From: Aureimonas altamirensis
GTDB lineage: Bacteria > Pseudomonadota > Alphaproteobacteria > Rhizobiales > Rhizobiaceae
Direction: 5' to 3'
Length of the DNA stretch: 64,000 nucleotides
Assembly: GCF_023702225.1 (NCBI RefSeq)
Contig: NZ_JAMQCO010000002.1
Span: 62,001-126,000, forward strand
How positions within the stretch are numbered: the stretch's first letter is position 1; the number at the start of each line of letters is the position of its first letter. Both the position numbers and the translations under genes were made by a program. This document shows, piece by piece, positions 61,409 to 64,000 of the stretch. The notes under the pieces were generated by a model. The model saw only the letters and a program-made list of their open reading frames with translations. It was not told the origin of the DNA and ran no database searches.

Positions 61409-62608
61409 ATGCCACGCCTGCCTGTCACCGTTCTCTCGGGTTTCCTGGGAGCCGGCAAGACCACCCTTCTTAATCATGTCCTGGCCAATCGGGATGGAAT
61501 GCGGGTCGCCGTCATCGTCAACGACATGAGCGAGGTGAACATCGACGCCAGTCTCGTGCGCGATGGCGGGGCCAACCTGTCGCGCACCGATGAAAAGCTG
61601 GTCGAGATGACCAATGGCTGCATATGCTGCACCCTGCGCGACGATCTCCTGGCCGAGGTGCGCGACCTGGCCCGGCAGGAGCGTTTCGACTATCTCCTGA
61701 TCGAATCCACCGGCATCGCCGAGCCCCTGCCCGTCGCGGCGACGTTCGAGTTTCGGGACGAGGCGGGAGACAGCCTGTCCGATATCGCGCGGCTGGATAC
61801 GATGGTTACGGTGGTGGACGCAGCCAATCTCCTCACCGATTACGCCTCGGCCGATTTCATCCGGGAGCGGGGCGAATCCCTCGGCGAGGACGACGAACGG
61901 CGGCTTGTGGACCTGCTGGTCGAGCAGATCGAGTTCGCGGATGTGGTCGTCCTGAACAAGGTTTCGTCGGCCGATGCCGAAGAGCTCAAGGCGGCGCGCA
62001 GGATCATCCGGGCCCTGAACGCCGACGCGCAGATCGTCGAGGCCGATTTCGGCGAGGTACATCCGAAAGCCATTCTGGGCACAGGCCTTTTCGACTTCGA
62101 GAAGGCGCATGAGCATCCATTGTGGTTCCGCGAACTGAACGGCTTCGCGGACCACATGCCCGAAACCGATGAATACGGGATCCGGTCCTTCGTCTATCGC
62201 GCCCGCCGCCCCTTCGAGCCGACACGCTTCCAGGCCTTCGTCGAAAGAGCCTGGCCGGGTGTCGTGCGGGCGAAGGGCTTCTTCTGGCTGGCGACGCGTC
62301 CCGACTTCGTGGGAGAGATCAGCCAGGCCGGCGGCCTCGTACGCACGGGCAAGCGCGGTTTCTGGTGGGCGGCGGTGCCGAAGCGGCATTGGCCGGAGCA
62401 TCCCGAATGGCAAGCGATGATGAGCGGCCTCATGGATCCCGTATGGGGTGACAGGCGCCAGGAAATCGTCTTCATCGGCACCGATCCGATGGACGAAGCG
62501 GCCATCCGGGCCGAGCTGGACGCCTGTCTCGTGGCTTCCGACGGCTTCCTGCCCGAGGCCTGGAGCCGGCTGCCGGATCCGCTTCCCGCCTGGCCACGGG
62601 CTGCGTGA
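61409..62608 (+). CDS. CobW/COG0523 family GTP-binding metallochaperone
   Basis: GTPase of 399 residues. Walker [10 protein letters not shown] (about residues 10-18), the metal-binding CICC at residues 71-74 in [12 protein letters not shown], a switch region [12 protein letters not shown], guanine motif NKVS and a C-terminal CobW domain ([32 protein letters not shown]). COG0523 proteins under Zur control deliver zinc to client enzymes in zinc starvation. The Zur-like box 49 bases upstream supports this role. GAGGA at 61397-61401 precedes ATG 61409; an in-frame upstream ATG at 61343 sits in the box and is rejected. Confidence 0.92.
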   Translation: MPRLPVTVLSGFLGAGKTTLLNHVLANRDGMRVAVIVNDMSEVNIDASLVRDGGANLSRTDEKLVEMTNGCICCTLRDDLLAEVRDLARQERFDYLLIESTGIAEPLPVAATFEFRDEAGDSLSDIARLDTMVTVVDAANLLTDYASADFIRERGESLGEDDERRLVDLLVEQIEFADVVVLNKVSSADAEELKAARRIIRALNADAQIVEADFGEVHPKAILGTGLFDFEKAHEHPLWFRELNGFADHMPETDEYGIRSFVYRARRPFEPTRFQAFVERAWPGVVRAKGFFWLATRPDFVGEISQAGGLVRTGKRGFWWAAVPKRHWPEHPEWQAMMSGLMDPVWGDRRQEIVFIGTDPMDEAAIRAELDACLVASDGFLPEAWSRLPDPLPAWPRAA

Positions 62609-62714
62609 CGCGATGGAGATGCAGGGGGTCGATCCCTTGTACGGAAACTGCGCATAGCCTGGCGTCGCGGAATATGGTCAACCTGCCCCGATGAACCGGA
62701 GGAAAGGGCTGGCC

Positions 62715-63428
62715 ATGGCCGACAGCGCAGGCATGCAGGATACGCCGACCCACAAGCGCGGGGCCGGCGTGGGCTTCGTCTACGAGACGCTGCGCAACGA
62801 GATCGTGGAGCTGAAGCTCAAACCAGGAAGCGCCATGGACGAAGTGCAGCTCTCTGCCCGTTTCGCCATGTCGCGCACGCCCATCCGCGAGGCGATGGTG
62901 CGCCTGCTCAGCGAAGGACTGCTGGTCACCTTGCCGAACCGGGCCACCATCGTGGCGCCGATCGACTTCCTGAACCTGCCGCATTTCTTCGATGCGCTGA
63001 CCTTGATGTATCGCGTTACGGCCCGGCTGGCGGCCGCCAACCACGACGCGGACGAGATGAAGGCGATCGAGGCACGCCAGGCCGACTTTGCGGCAGCGGT
63101 TGCCGGGCGCGATGCGCTGGCGATGATCGCGACCAACCGAGATTTCCATCTGGAAATCGCACGGGCCGGCGGCAACGCCTATTACACCGACCTGTTCACG
63201 CGCCTGCTCGACGAAGGCCGCCGCATCCTGCGGCTTTATTATTCCAGCTTCAACGACATGCTCCCGCGCCCCTATGTGGACGAGCACGAGGCGTTGATCG
63301 CCGCGATCGGGCGGCGCGCGGTGGACGAGGCCGACGCCCTCGCCGCGGCACACGCACGACAGATCATCGGCCATATCCAGACGGCGGTCAGCGCGGATGC
63401 GCGCATCAACGCGGAAATTTCCCTGTAA
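62715..63428 (+). CDS. GntR family regulator, FCD domain
   Basis: Regulator of 237 residues. The winged helix (VGFVYETLRNEIVELKLKPGSAMDE then FAMSRTPIREAMVRLLSEGLL, about residues 20-70) and the FCD domain (TLMYRVTARLAAANH, NRDFHLEIARAGGNAYY with a likely metal-binding His, EHEALIAAIGRRAV) are clear. It lacks the ERELA turn of the other three FadR-type proteins, so it belongs to another GntR branch. GGAGGAAAGG (62697-62706) decides for ATG 62715. It is followed by a DapA-family gene it probably regulates. Confidence 0.9.
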   Translation: MADSAGMQDTPTHKRGAGVGFVYETLRNEIVELKLKPGSAMDEVQLSARFAMSRTPIREAMVRLLSEGLLVTLPNRATIVAPIDFLNLPHFFDALTLMYRVTARLAAANHDADEMKAIEARQADFAAAVAGRDALAMIATNRDFHLEIARAGGNAYYTDLFTRLLDEGRRILRLYYSSFNDMLPRPYVDEHEALIAAIGRRAVDEADALAAAHARQIIGHIQTAVSADARINAEISL

Positions 63429-63487
63429 TCGCCGATTTTATGTCGACAAAGAAAATACAACGCCTATGATGCATCAGGATCGAGTTG

Positions 63488-64000
63488 ATGGAGAGCGTTG
63501 TGGACAATTCCGTATTCGAAGGGTGCATGCCGGCGCTGATGACGCCCTGCAGGGCCGACAGGACGCCGGATTTCGATGCGCTGGTGCGCAAGGGCCGCGA
63601 ACTCGTGGGACGGGGCATGTCGTCGGTCGTCTATTGCGGCTCGATGGGGGATTGGCCGCTGCTGACCGATGCGCAGCGCATGGAGGGCGTCGAGCGGCTG
63701 GCCGATGCGGGCATCTCGGTTGTCGCCGGAACGGGAGCCGTCAACACCGCCATTGCCGCCGCCCATGCCGCGCACGCGCAGAAGGCCAGCGCCAGGGGGT
63801 TGATGGTCATTCCGCGTGTGCTGTCGCGCGGGCCCTCGCCTGCAGCCCAGAAGGCGCATTTCAAGGCGATCCTGTCGGCCGCTTCGGACCTGCCCGCCGT
63901 CATCTACAACAGCCCCTATTACGGCTTCGCCACGAAGGCGGACCTCTTCTTCGCGTTGCGCGCGGAGCATCCCAACCTCGTCGGCTTCAAAGAATTCGGC
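63488..64000 (+). CDS. Dihydrodipicolinate synthase (DapA) family aldolase/lyase, 3' end outside window
   Basis: First 171 residues of a class I aldolase. MPALMTPCRADRTPDFDALVRKGRELVGRG is the family opening; YCGSMGDWPLLT takes the place of the usual GTTGE loop; VIYNSPYYGF holds the conserved Tyr; and GFKEFG contains the Schiff-base lysine (Lys168). GTG 63500, 7 bases after GGAG, is a good alternative start. Members with a changed loop include 2-keto-sugar and hydroxyproline-pathway enzymes, so the reaction is open. Upstream FCD-type regulator suggests an inducible catabolic gene. Confidence 0.88.
   Translation, partial: MESVVDNSVFEGCMPALMTPCRADRTPDFDALVRKGRELVGRGMSSVVYCGSMGDWPLLTDAQRMEGVERLADAGISVVAGTGAVNTAIAAAHAAHAQKASARGLMVIPRVLSRGPSPAAQKAHFKAILSAASDLPAVIYNSPYYGFATKADLFFALRAEHPNLVGFKEFG

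Noticed and set aside
1-64000. CRISPR array, tRNA, rRNA, insertion sequence or phage genes
   Set aside because: No repeat-spacer pattern, clover-leaf-like sequence, transposase or phage protein was recognised by reading; a tRNA or repeat search would be needed to exclude short cases.

Overview
This is a GC-rich bacterial window of 64 kb, almost fully coding, with short intergenic gaps and many 4-base ATGA or GTGA start/stop overlaps. The density of ABC importers, the FadR-type GntR regulators, the LssY_C protein and the Zur-type box upstream of a CobW GTPase suggest an alphaproteobacterium, most likely Hyphomicrobiales (Rhizobiales). That placement is an inference from gene content. I saw no rRNA, tRNA, insertion sequence, integrase, CRISPR array or replication gene, so the window looks like a catabolic/transport region of a chromosome, chromid or megaplasmid.

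Layout. (a) 1-3820: the tail of a sugar ABC importer operon (two permeases, a Gfo/Idh oxidoreductase, an ATPase). (b) 3957-6224: an NAD(P)-binding oxidoreductase facing a TetR-MFS operon with a clear palindromic operator. (c) 6406-14198: a FadR-type regulator followed by a peptide ABC importer with an embedded gamma-glutamyltransferase-like enzyme that lacks a signal peptide. (d) 14205-20043: a TauABC/SsuABC-like importer with two permeases, a fumarylacetoacetase-family enzyme and an LssY_C membrane protein, divergent from a second FadR-type regulator. (e) 20040-30862: a sugar-conjugate cluster with seven glycosyltransferase-like proteins (one a sucrose-phosphate-synthase/HAD fusion), an acyl-CoA-dehydrogenase-like protein and a PIG-L deacetylase/methyltransferase fusion. 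(f) 30965-33858: FhuD- and FhuB-like iron-siderophore uptake genes without an ATPase gene. (g) 33967-41290: a third FadR-type regulator, a Cys/Met-type PLP enzyme, a complete sugar ABC importer, an SDR and a SnoaL-like protein. (h) 41271-51571: a reverse-strand operon of about 10 kb that joins a sugar-type ABC importer (both permeases fused in one chain) to an amidohydrolase, an aldehyde dehydrogenase, a GMC dehydrogenase with its small subunit, and a threonine-synthase-like enzyme. (i) 51828-61082: an RpiR regulator, a D-threonine-aldolase-like enzyme, RidA, an M81 peptidase and a second peptide ABC importer. (j) 61091-64000: a possible 33-residue membrane protein, a CobW-family GTPase behind a Zur-like box, a fourth FCD-type GntR regulator, and the start of a DapA-family gene.

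Most blocks read as 'sense, import, degrade' modules: a local repressor with its own palindrome, a binding-protein importer, and one or more enzymes that would process the imported compound. The exception is block (e), which looks biosynthetic and is the best candidate for an undescribed pathway. Substrates cannot be named from sequence alone.
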